Positions 54,100 through 62,793 of a stretch of 64,000 nt of DNA are shown here, piece by piece. Position 1 is the stretch's first letter. The number at the start of each line of letters is the position of its first letter. The position numbers and the translations under genes were made by a program. Under the pieces are notes generated by a model. It ran no database searches. It worked only from the letters and a program-made list of their open reading frames with translations, and was not told the origin of the DNA. Origin of the DNA: Desulfuromonadaceae bacterium (lineage in GTDB: Bacteria; Desulfobacterota; Desulfuromonadia; Geobacterales; Pseudopelobacteraceae); assembly GCA_028687585.1 (NCBI GenBank), contig JAQTZV010000016.1, positions 62,001-126,000 of the forward strand, read 5' to 3'.

Positions 54100-55614
54100 A
54101 TGCCAAAACCCATTTCTTTCGGAAAACTTGATTTTGATATTGCCTCCTCGATGGATGACACCAACGGCGCTCTTGATCCGGATATGCCGTTTCGAATTCT
54201 GATACTTGGTGACTTCAGCGGACGGGCCAACAAAGCCCTCTTCGAGCCAAAAACTGACACCTCCGGGCGTCGTCTCCTGCAGGTGGACCGGGACAGCCTT
54301 GACGAGGTGATGGCAAAACTTGGCGTTGAGATACTTCTCCCGCTCTTTGGTGATGAGGAGCCACCGATATCGCTTCAGTTCAGGGAACTTGACGATTTTC
54401 ACCCGGACCGGCTCTTTGAGAAATTGGACCTCTTCAAGGCTATCTGTGACAAAAGGAAAATTATTGCTGATCCGTCTTTTTTAGCTAATGCCAGAGGCAA
54501 GATGGCTGTACCCGCACCCTCCACTGCAAAGGGCTCCGAGAACGTTGCACTGCAACGGGTTGTTTCCCCGTCAACCGGGAGCCTGCTTGATCAGGTAATC
54601 GGAGAGACCGAAGGGGAAGATTCCCAAAAAGATTCAGGAAGCAAACCATCTGAGTGGGACAGTTTTCTGAGCAGTGTTGTTCAACCACATTCGGTGCAGG
54701 ATACCGGGAATAAACGGACTCAGCTTCTTGCAGAGCTTGATGAGACAACGGGAGAGCTGATGCGGGCGATTCTCCACTATCCGGATTTCCAGGCTGTCGA
54801 GGCTGCCTGGCGTGGGGTAGACTTTCTGGTTTCACGACTGGACACCGGTGAAGATCTAAAACTCTACCTCCTTGATATTTCAAAGGCTGAGCTGGCTGTA
54901 GATCTGCGTTCAGATGACCTGAGTTCAAGCGAAATCTACCGGGTGCTGGTTGAACAGGCTAGACTTGCTCCGGAAGCCGATCCATGGGGGCTCATAACCG
55001 GGAACTATTTTTTCGACAGCGGTATCGATGATCTGGAAACCCTGGGACGAATGGCACAGATAGCCGCTGCAGGACAGGTTTCCATTATATCTGCAGCTGA
55101 CGCAGCACTACTCGGATCTGATCGTGGAAATTGGGGCCATGACAATGAAGCCTGGAATATGCTCAGGAAGCTTCCGGAGGCTGCATATCTCGGACTTTCT
55201 CTGCCGGGCTTTCTCCTCCGTCTTCCTTATGGCCAACATACCGAACCCGCAGAGCTCTTTGACTTTGAGGAGATGCCGCTCCCGGTTTATGACCAATATC
55301 TCTGGGGCAACCCTACTTTTGCCTGTACCGCCCTCATCGGAGAAGCATTCAGTGAATCAGGGTGGGAATTCAGGCCGGGGATGGTCCAGGATATTGACAA
55401 TCTGCCCTTGCATATTTACAGGACAGAAGGGGAATCGCGTGTAACTCCTTGTACCGGGACTCTTCTGACGGAGGATGCGGTGGAAGCAATTATTGATATG
55501 GGACTAATGCCGCTGATTTCCTTCAAAGCCAGGGACATAGTTCGACTAGCACGTTTCCAGTCGATTGCCGATCCCCCCTCCCCTTTGGCTGGAATTTGGA
55601 AACTGGTTGATTAA
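54100..55614 (+). CDS. TssB-TssC-like fusion protein (second sheath-type protein)
   Basis: ATG 54100 gives 504 residues. Residues about 1-125 follow TssB (FRILILGDFSGR, LLQVDRDSLDEVMAKLGVEI, ELDDFHPDRLFEKL). After an acidic linker, residues about 215-504 follow the first two thirds of TssC: EAAWRGVDFLV, LLDISKAELAVDL, GLITGNYFF, LPGFLLRLPYGQ, QYLWGNPTF. The protein stops where TssC would begin its gp18-like C-terminal part, so the sheath-handle and ClpV-facing segment is missing. Upstream core genes already encode normal TssB and TssC. It might cap or modify the sheath; this is inference. Confidence 0.82.
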   Translation: MPKPISFGKLDFDIASSMDDTNGALDPDMPFRILILGDFSGRANKALFEPKTDTSGRRLLQVDRDSLDEVMAKLGVEILLPLFGDEEPPISLQFRELDDFHPDRLFEKLDLFKAICDKRKIIADPSFLANARGKMAVPAPSTAKGSENVALQRVVSPSTGSLLDQVIGETEGEDSQKDSGSKPSEWDSFLSSVVQPHSVQDTGNKRTQLLAELDETTGELMRAILHYPDFQAVEAAWRGVDFLVSRLDTGEDLKLYLLDISKAELAVDLRSDDLSSSEIYRVLVEQARLAPEADPWGLITGNYFFDSGIDDLETLGRMAQIAAAGQVSIISAADAALLGSDRGNWGHDNEAWNMLRKLPEAAYLGLSLPGFLLRLPYGQHTEPAELFDFEEMPLPVYDQYLWGNPTFACTALIGEAFSESGWEFRPGMVQDIDNLPLHIYRTEGESRVTPCTGTLLTEDAVEAIIDMGLMPLISFKARDIVRLARFQSIADPPSPLAGIWKLVD

Positions 55615-55677
55615 TGGATAAGAAATTTGAGTGCTGAATTTTTGATCCCTGAAGGCCGGAAAAAATAGAGCCATATT

Positions 55678-56730
55678 ATGTTCACAGCCGACGTCAACAC
55701 CCAGCTCCAGCTTGAAGGAAAAAACCAGGATGGCAGTTTCTGGGTGATTCCAATAGAGCATTCTCCGTTCACAGTTGGGCGGGGGAAGGGATCAAACCTT
55801 TTCCTGGCGGCGGATGGGGTGTCAAGGAACCATGCCGAGATTTTTGAGTCCCATGACGGCTGGCGGGTCAAGGACCTTGGCAGCACTAACGGGACCTATG
55901 TGAATGGTAGACGGCTGACAGAGGAACTTCTTCTTAAGCATGGTGACTACATTACCATCGCCGAGATCAGGTTCAATGTTATTGAGCAGGCCGACGCTTC
56001 AGAATCTACCCAGATCATTAATCCGTATGCCGCGCATTTCGAGCGGATGCTTGACCAGAAAGCGGTTTTGCCGCACTTTCAGCCTCTGGTTTCTCTGCCT
56101 GACGGTGCCTTGATCGGCTATGAGACCCTTGGGCGGATAGATTTCAAGGGTTTGCCCAATGACCCGGGACAGTTGTTTCAAATTTCCCGACGGCTCGGCA
56201 GACAGATTGAGTTGAGTGAGCTTTTCAGGAATACAGCGCTCGAGTACGCTGCACGCATCGGGGTAAAAGAGCTGATTCTGTTTAATACCCTGCCGGAAGA
56301 GATGAACCTCGAATTTCTTGGCGTATCTTTGAAAAAGCTCAGAGAATCGGTGCCTGACCTGAAGTTGGGGATGGAACTTCATGAAAATTCGATTACTGAC
56401 GTCCTAATGATGAAAAGACTGAGAGCAATGCTGAACGACCTCGATATGCTGCTGGTCTATGATGATTTTGGCGCCGGCCAGTCCCGGCTCATCGAACTTC
56501 TCGACTCGGTGCCGGATATTCTCAAATTTGATATTGCCCTCATCCAGCACATCCAGCAACGTTCGGAAATATCGCGTTCCATTGTTGAAACACTGGTGAA
56601 GATGGCGCATGATGTCGGCATTCGTACTCTGGCTGAAGGGGTCGACAGTCCCGAAGAGGCTGAAGCCTGTTGTGTCATCGGATTCGATTTAGCCCAAGGA
56701 TTTTATTTTGGCCGCCCTGCCCTTTTGTAA
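55678..56730 (+). CDS. FHA-EAL protein (phospho-Thr reader plus c-di-GMP phosphodiesterase-like domain)
   Basis: The 350-residue protein has an FHA domain (about 27-98: FTVGRGKGSNLFL, GVSRNHAEI, DLGSTNGTYVNGRRL, all key residues kept) and an EAL domain (about 125-348). EAL catalytic positions are mostly intact: ETLGR, LFNTLP, MELHE, YDDFGAGQS, LKFD, TLAEGV, QGFYFGRP. It has no signal peptide or membrane helix. Degrading c-di-GMP on recruitment to a phosphorylated T6SS component is a plausible role. It lies 63 bp after the TssBC-like gene and 103 bp before vgrG. Confidence 0.9.
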   Translation: MFTADVNTQLQLEGKNQDGSFWVIPIEHSPFTVGRGKGSNLFLAADGVSRNHAEIFESHDGWRVKDLGSTNGTYVNGRRLTEELLLKHGDYITIAEIRFNVIEQADASESTQIINPYAAHFERMLDQKAVLPHFQPLVSLPDGALIGYETLGRIDFKGLPNDPGQLFQISRRLGRQIELSELFRNTALEYAARIGVKELILFNTLPEEMNLEFLGVSLKKLRESVPDLKLGMELHENSITDVLMMKRLRAMLNDLDMLLVYDDFGAGQSRLIELLDSVPDILKFDIALIQHIQQRSEISRSIVETLVKMAHDVGIRTLAEGVDSPEEAEACCVIGFDLAQGFYFGRPALL

Positions 56731-56736
56731 ATGCTG

Positions 56737-56770
56737 CCTGATCTTTATCCGCGCACAAATGAAGATCAGG
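56737..56770 (+). other. Hairpin before vgrG
   Basis: Perfect 9-bp stem CCTGATCTT / AAGATCAGG, loop of 16 bases, no T-tract. It may attenuate reading into vgrG. Confidence 0.35.
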
Positions 56771-56833
56771 CCGCTACAAATTTACTAACTGAAGTAACAG
56801 ACTGATGGCGGAGCCATCAAAACAGGTGACATC

Positions 56834-58903
56834 ATGGCAATATTCACTCAGAAACAGAGGCATATAAACATCACTACTCCGCTCGGGACCGACAAACTTC
56901 TGCTCTTGGGTCTGCAGGGGAGCGAAGGCATTTCCCGTCTCTTCAATTTTGATTTGTTGCTGTTTTCAGAGGACCAGGGGATAGCGTTTGCTGATATCAT
57001 CGGCAAGGGGGTAACGGTTTCTATTGAACTGCCGTCAGAAGGATACCGCTACTTTAACGGGATCATATCCTCTTTTTCTCAGACTTCCGGAGAGAGCACA
57101 AGCGGTGATGATTCGACCAGAGGATCTCAATACCGAGCGACACTGGTGCCAAAGTTCTGGCTCCTTACCCGCAGTGCCGATCTGCGGATTTTTCAGAAAA
57201 TGACTGTGCCGGATATTGTCGAAAAGGTGCTTGGCGAGTTCGGAATAACCGATAAAGAGATTAAGCTGCAAAAAAAATACGAACCGCGGGAGTACTGTGT
57301 GCAATACCGTGAGACGCATTTCAACTTCATCTCCCGTCTTCTGGAAGAGGAGGGAATCTTTTACTACTTCGAACACAAGGAAGACAAACACCGCTTGATT
57401 ATTGCCGATTCTTCTCAGGCAAGCGCCAACTGTCCCGGGCAGAATTCCGCAAGTTACAAGATAGAGGGTACTACTTCGGAAGACGATACCATCTCCTTTA
57501 TTGAAAAGGTGCAGATGATTCAGGCCGGTAAATACATGCTGCGTGATTTCAATTTTGAGACCCCCGGCAATTCGCTTGAGGTCAACGACCCCGGAGGAAA
57601 AAACAATCTTGGACCGAGCGGTCGCGAGATCTATGACTACCCTGGTGGCTATAATGCCAAAGCCATCGGTGACCAGTTGGTCAGGGTGCGGATGGAAGAA
57701 GAAGAGGCGCAGATTACGACTGTACGCGGAGCAAGTGACTGTCGATCATTTACAGCCGGATACCGCTTTAAACTTCTTAATTCATACCGCAAAGATATGA
57801 ACGACAAGGAATATATCCTTTCCTCGGTTACGCATACGATGTCCCATTCAGTTCAAGAGGGAGGAGCGTTCAGTTATTCGAACCGTTTTTCCTGCATCCC
57901 TGCCGATGTCCCGTTCCATCCTCCACGGGTGACGCCGAAGCCTGTAGTCCAGGGGACCCAGACGGCAATAGTTGTTGGACCGAGCGGTGATGAAATCCAT
58001 ACCGACGAGTTCGGGCGGGTAAAGGTTCAGTTTCATTGGGATCGTAGAGGTAAAGGAGATGAGAACAGCTCCTGCTGGATCAGGGTGAGCCAACTCTGGG
58101 CTGGAAGCGGTTGGGGGGCCATGTTTATCCCGAGAATAGGACATGAGGTTATCGTCGATTTCCTTGAGGGGGATCCCGATTGTCCAATCATCACCGGAAG
58201 GGTGTATCACGGCACGAACATGCCCCCGTACACGCTTCCCGGTGAACATGAAACGAAGAGCACCATCAAGTCAAACTCGAGTAAAGGTGGCGGTGGTTTC
58301 AACGAGCTACGCTTCGAGGATAAGAAAGGTGAAGAGCAGGTTTTCATCCATGGTGAAAAGCAGATGGACGTGCGTGTCAAAAAGGACTCGCTCGAATGGA
58401 TCGGCAATGAGCGGCATCTCATAGTTATCAAGGATCAGCTCGAAAAGGTCGACGGAGACAAACATCTGACCGTAACAGGCGACCAGAATGAGAAGGTTGA
58501 CGGCTCGGTCTCCCTTAAGGTAGGCAGCGACAAGCACCAAAAAGTTACCGGGGCATATGCCGTTGATGCAAGCGGGGAGATCCACCTCAAGGGGATGAAG
58601 GTAATCATCGAAGGGAGTACCCAGATAACTCTCAAGGTAGGGGGTAACTTCGTCGATATTGGCCCCGCCGGCGTTACTATTAGTGGAACCACGGTGCTTA
58701 TAAATAGCGGTGGTTCTGCCGGATCGGGATCCGGAGCTTCCCCTGATGCACCCAAGGCTCCAAAAGAGGCCGACAAGGCGGAACCGGGCAAGGCTGCAAC
58801 GGTCAACAAACAGGCACCCCCTGCAGCTTCATCCCCCCCTGGACCTCAAGCAGCAGCATTGCATCAGGCGGCGCAGAGTGGAGCGCCATTCTGCGACACC
58901 TGA
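56834..58903 (+). CDS. vgrG: T6SS spike protein VgrG (TssI)
   Basis: The 689-residue protein has the gp27-like part ([51 protein letters not shown]), the OB-fold gp5-like part ([30 protein letters not shown] in outline) and needle repeats ([19 protein letters not shown]). About 60 extra residues rich in Pro and Ala follow. No enzymatic extension is recognised, so cargo is expected to bind via the adaptor genes that follow. Confidence 0.96.
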   Translation: [689 protein letters not shown]

Positions 58904-58965
58904 CCGAAGTAATTTTCCGGCCCGGGTGGCCGGCATGACCTAAAACTAAATTACAGGAAAAAATC

Positions 58966-59499
58966 ATGGCAGACGAAAAAACCGTACAATCTCTTAAAAT
59001 GAACCTCTTTTCAGAAATAGGCGCTAAAGTGTTTGCCATCCTGGACGGTGCATCCGTGCCATCACTGATTCCGAACCTTGCCACTTTCGAACCAGAGTAT
59101 ATCTGCCTCTATCGGGGGGAGCTTGAACCGGACATGGCCGAAGTGGCCCCCTATCTGGTGATTCTTGAGCGTGAATCCGATTTCACCAAATGGTTGCTGA
59201 GCAATGGTTGGGGTGAACACTGGGGAATTTTCGGAGTTACCCAGGCAGACCTGCCGACCCTCCGCAAGCATTTCCGCAAGTTCCTGATGGTCTATGACGA
59301 GTCCGGCAAGTCGCTCTATTTCCGTTACTATGACCCTCGAGTGTTGCGGGTGTATCTGCCGACTTGTAATGCCGGTGAATTGAAAACGGTTTTTGGACCG
59401 GTACTGTCATATCTGGTGGAGGATGAGGAAGTGAAGGTTGGGAGAAAGTTTGTGTTTGTGGGGAATGGGTTGGTGGAGGATAGGGTGGTGGTGGGGTAG
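58966..59499 (+). CDS. DUF4123-type T6SS adaptor
   Basis: The 177-residue product has the DUF4123 pattern: FAILDGASVPSLIPNL, YRGELEPDMAEVAPYLVILE, WGIFGVTQADLPTLRKHFRKFLMVYDESGKSLYFRYYDPRVLRVYLPTC. Adaptors of this family (Tap-1/TEC) load effectors onto the VgrG tip. The gene is between vgrG and the first candidate effector genes. Confidence 0.88.
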   Translation: MADEKTVQSLKMNLFSEIGAKVFAILDGASVPSLIPNLATFEPEYICLYRGELEPDMAEVAPYLVILERESDFTKWLLSNGWGEHWGIFGVTQADLPTLRKHFRKFLMVYDESGKSLYFRYYDPRVLRVYLPTCNAGELKTVFGPVLSYLVEDEEVKVGRKFVFVGNGLVEDRVVVG

Positions 59500-59510
59500 G
59501 AGAATAGGAA

Positions 59511-60275
59511 ATGCTTACGGTTCGTTCCGCTCAGATACAGGCTTTCGAATGTGCCGGATGGAAGCAGTTCGAAAACGAGATGGTTATCCATAGTCAGGCG
59601 TTTTCCCCTGTACTTTGCGGAGTGCTCGGCGAAGAGCAACTGCGCGAGGCGGTACAGCAGGCAATAAAACGGGCTTTAGGATATGAATTTACCAAAAGAG
59701 GTCCGATTCGTCTTGTCATAGAGATGATGTTCATGTTCGGCAGCCATTTCGATGTCGATCCTCAATATCCACAGTTTAGCGATATCCTGAATACAGACGG
59801 CGAACAGATGTTTCGGGCCGAACAGTTGTACGAAATGGTTACTGAATATATGCAGAAAGTAGCTGGCCGCGACAATATCAATGCAAGAAGAGCACTGGAG
59901 AAGTTGTCGTCGTTCGCAAGAAAGCAGATGCAGATTTCAGCAGACGGTTTCGAAGTCGGCATGCTTGAAGAGATGAATCGAGCCTTTCCGCAGAAGGTGG
60001 CGTTTATCGGCAAAGAACCCCTGACCAAACTGTTTCAGAGGGGTCAGGCAGAGGCTAGAAAGTATGGATTTACCTCAGTTCGCGAGGATGTTCTCATTGC
60101 CACCCTGATGTTTGCCTTCGGCTGCGGCAGCACCGATGATCCGCTCTACCCCTGGATTTCACGAACCCTCAAAGATGAAAAGATCATTGACGCGACGGCT
60201 CGTTCCGAGCGGCTAGAAAAGAAAGCTCTGACATGGCTCGACCACGTCCTTGCCAGACCACGGGAAGGAGCTTAA
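59511..60275 (+). CDS. T6SS-linked accessory protein (likely effector partner), long paralog
   Basis: The 254-residue protein is predicted soluble and helical and starts MLTVRSAQIQAFE. The first 90 residues resemble the product at 62440 (ML-x-[VI]R-x-x-Q and the later GI/YG...I...M...FG pattern). The second half (about 150-250) may repeat the unit, with GFTSVREDVLIATLMFAFGCGSTDDPLYPW echoing FTKRGPIRLVIEMMFMFGSHFDVDPQYPQF. Each copy sits directly before a candidate effector, so an effector-specific chaperone is a reasonable guess. No named family recognised. Confidence 0.6.
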   Translation: MLTVRSAQIQAFECAGWKQFENEMVIHSQAFSPVLCGVLGEEQLREAVQQAIKRALGYEFTKRGPIRLVIEMMFMFGSHFDVDPQYPQFSDILNTDGEQMFRAEQLYEMVTEYMQKVAGRDNINARRALEKLSSFARKQMQISADGFEVGMLEEMNRAFPQKVAFIGKEPLTKLFQRGQAEARKYGFTSVREDVLIATLMFAFGCGSTDDPLYPWISRTLKDEKIIDATARSERLEKKALTWLDHVLARPREGA

Positions 60276-60278
60276 AAC

Positions 60279-61322
60279 GTGAGTGACAAGACACAACCGA
60301 CCCCACCGGCCTCGGCAGGAGGCGGTAACCCTGCCTCTGCTAGTACGACGACCTGTGCCAAGAGGCTCTTCAACGCACGTTGGAATATAACGCCGGTTAA
60401 GTGCGGCGATTCAGCGACGATGCTGGCTGACACTGAAAATATCGCTGCAGGATCGAATGCAACTTTTTCAGTCAAAAAAACTTCGGATAGCAGCACTATT
60501 GTCAGCCCTAACAGCAACTCATCAGCCTCGTCTGTTCAGTGTAGCTGGATGAGCAAGAAGACCTCCAACACTTGGAATGGTGCAGAAGCCAAATTCACTG
60601 TTGCCTGCGATGGGTTGACTACCGATTCCCTGGACCCGCAACTCTCCTTTCATCGGTACCCTGATATTTCGCGGCGCACTCAAACTCATAACAGAAACGC
60701 ACCAGGATTTGCTCCATTTACCGGCCGGTACACTATAGAATTTACAGACCGCAAACTCATCGTGAAGGTCCGGATCAAATTATTGAACAAGCAAGCAGCT
60801 AGGCCAGCCAATGCTGCAGATTACAACGCTGTAGCCAACGGGCCACCGGTAGATGATGCTCAAAAAAGTCTGATGAAACGGCATATTGAGCGTAAACTTT
60901 CAAAGAGACTGGATCTGCATAGATGGGCATGTGGTAGAGAAGATGGATGTGATTGCCTACGGGATAATGAATGTTGCAAATTTGAACTGATTGTACGGAT
61001 TTCCTTTGTTGAAGATAACGAACATCATGTTGTCAATCTCTGGCCCGGAAGCGCCAGGCACGATTGTGAAAACTGGCACGTGACAGAGTCGAGGGCGAAT
61101 TTGAGCTGGGCGCACGAGACGGGACATCTTCTTGGATGGTATGACGAGTACCCTGGTGGAGCCATTGCTCCTGCTGCTGACAATCCCGGCGGCCGCTGGC
61201 GGAATGATCGTCCGGCCGGCATCATGGGACCGGGAGGCACGGTGTTCTGGGATCACTTGGAAGATTTACGCTCCTGGTTCAACAGTCAAACCGGCGAACG
61301 ATGGAGACTTATTAACAGGTAG
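60279..61322 (+). CDS. Candidate T6SS effector: HExxH zinc metallopeptidase
   Basis: GTG start at 60279 behind GGAG. The 347-residue product has no signal peptide. The N-terminal 24 residues are Pro/Ala/Gly-rich. Residues about 25-140 form a beta-rich region. The C-terminal domain has HETGHLLGWYDEY at 279-291: HExxH plus Asp/Glu 6 residues on, the zincin pattern HExxHxxGxxDE, followed by IMGPGG, a Met-turn-like segment. Several cysteines cluster near 220-235 (CGREDGCDCLRDNECC). It lies in the vgrG module and is followed 5 bp later by a lipoprotein gene. A protein-cleaving toxin is inferred. Confidence 0.75.
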   Translation: MSDKTQPTPPASAGGGNPASASTTTCAKRLFNARWNITPVKCGDSATMLADTENIAAGSNATFSVKKTSDSSTIVSPNSNSSASSVQCSWMSKKTSNTWNGAEAKFTVACDGLTTDSLDPQLSFHRYPDISRRTQTHNRNAPGFAPFTGRYTIEFTDRKLIVKVRIKLLNKQAARPANAADYNAVANGPPVDDAQKSLMKRHIERKLSKRLDLHRWACGREDGCDCLRDNECCKFELIVRISFVEDNEHHVVNLWPGSARHDCENWHVTESRANLSWAHETGHLLGWYDEYPGGAIAPAADNPGGRWRNDRPAGIMGPGGTVFWDHLEDLRSWFNSQTGERWRLINR

Positions 61323-61327
61323 CCACT

Positions 61328-62308
61328 ATGAAACTACGAATATTTGTTTTGGTCTTGTGCGTTTCAATGATAACTCTAGCGCTCATTGCTGATTGCAAAG
61401 GGAGGAGCAGCATGGAAAAGACACCGAGATTGCAGATACAGGTCTCTGATATGGCTGACGAACTCGGTATGCGTAATATCCTTGATTTGGAGCTTGACGG
61501 TTCGGTGAAGTATCATGTGCAGAGCAACGGCAATTCACCAGAAAGCCGAGAAATTGGATATTATGAAGGACGTCTTGATGAAGCGGCGCTTGAGAAACTT
61601 TATCTGATGTTTGAATCATCTGAATTCAATAAAATGGAGGATCATTTTGGAAAAGTTTTATCAGGAGAGCCACTTAGGAGAATAATAGTTATAAATAATG
61701 AGTTAGTAACAACAAAAATGATAAGTTTTTCACGGACTCCGCCTATTTATTATGAAACAGTGAAATCCGGTATTGATTCCTTGATTGGTGTCAGCAAGAG
61801 AAACCCCGCTGGAGTTCTGAATATAGGCATTACATGGCCAGGACAAAAGGTACGGAGAGACACAGTATGTTCTGTACAAGTCACTTTCAGTAGCAGAGGG
61901 AGCAAAAGTATCGTTTTTGCCAATCCATTTGCTACGAAAAAAAACAAAACGACCAAGTTGTACATCAGGGCACAACGTTCAGATATAAAGATAATGGATT
62001 TACGCCAGTATCACTACGTTAATCAAAATCTTCAGGGTAACAATCTCAAATCATATGACGGGAATTTTACCAGAGAAAATCTGGAGAATAAACTTGCACC
62101 AGGAAGCTCAGTTACATTTCATCTTGACGTCCGCTTCGATTGGCCTCCTGGCAAATATACTGTGCAGATTGTCTGGGAAGATACCGGCGCTGAGACAGAC
62201 AAAAAATTGTTTGGGGTTCTTTACTCGTCAATTCATGAAATTACTGTGGAGGGTGCTTCGAAGACGGGTGACAGTACTCTGGAAATAGACGATGGAGACA
62301 ACGAGTGA
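61328..62308 (+). CDS. Lipoprotein, possible immunity protein
   Basis: The 326-residue product has a signal region ending LIADC, a plausible lipobox, and then a periplasmic domain of mainly beta structure with a C-terminal Ig-like region (GVLNIGITWPGQKVRRDTVCSVQVTF, SSVTFHLDVRFDWPPGKYTVQIVWED). No recognised family. Its place 5 bp after the metallopeptidase gene fits an immunity role in the periplasm, but this rests on position only. Confidence 0.55.
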   Translation: MKLRIFVLVLCVSMITLALIADCKGRSSMEKTPRLQIQVSDMADELGMRNILDLELDGSVKYHVQSNGNSPESREIGYYEGRLDEAALEKLYLMFESSEFNKMEDHFGKVLSGEPLRRIIVINNELVTTKMISFSRTPPIYYETVKSGIDSLIGVSKRNPAGVLNIGITWPGQKVRRDTVCSVQVTFSSRGSKSIVFANPFATKKNKTTKLYIRAQRSDIKIMDLRQYHYVNQNLQGNNLKSYDGNFTRENLENKLAPGSSVTFHLDVRFDWPPGKYTVQIVWEDTGAETDKKLFGVLYSSIHEITVEGASKTGDSTLEIDDGDNE

Positions 62309-62439
62309 TAGAGATCTCACAAATCAGGAAAAAGTATAAGGGGTAAAAACTCAACTAAGTATAATTAGCAAGGTCTTTATTCATCTACAGAAAAGCGATT
62401 ATTAGATAGAGGGACTGCCTGTTGTCAGGAGAAGCTGAT

Positions 62440-62793
62440 ATGTTATGCATCCGTACGGAGCAAATGAATGTCTTCAATGTTTTGGCGCTGCATAACTTTG
62501 AAGATAGAACAGCTCGATATTTGCGAACGAATTATGCAGAGGCCACGGCTAAGATGAGCGATCCTGAGCTGCTCCATTTGATTACTGCCGGTATTGACAC
62601 TGCCCGCTGCTATGGCCTTGAGTTGGAAGAGCATATCACTGCATACCTTGAATTGGCTCTCTGTTATGGTGCAGATTCTGCCGGAGGATTTAATTGGGCA
62701 GAACGCATATTGCGTAATTACCGCTTAACTTCAGAAGAGAAAGTGCAAAGAATGCAGGATCACTGCCTTTTTGATGCCCAGGTGCCAACATGA
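62440..62793 (+). CDS. T6SS-linked accessory protein, short paralog
   Basis: ATG 62440 is preceded by AGGAG at 8-bp spacing; an earlier TTG at 62422 is rejected. The 117-residue product resembles the first 90 residues of the 59511 product: MLCIRTEQMNVFNVLAL, AGIDTARCYGLELEEHITAYLELALCYG. It overlaps the next gene by 4 bp (ATGA), which couples it to the CHAT-like gene. Effector-specific loading is inferred. Confidence 0.6.
   Translation: MLCIRTEQMNVFNVLALHNFEDRTARYLRTNYAEATAKMSDPELLHLITAGIDTARCYGLELEEHITAYLELALCYGADSAGGFNWAERILRNYRLTSEEKVQRMQDHCLFDAQVPT

Noticed and set aside
56834..58903. Evolved VgrG with a C-terminal toxin domain
   Set aside because: The extension beyond the needle is about 60 residues of Pro/Ala-rich linker with no enzymatic motif.
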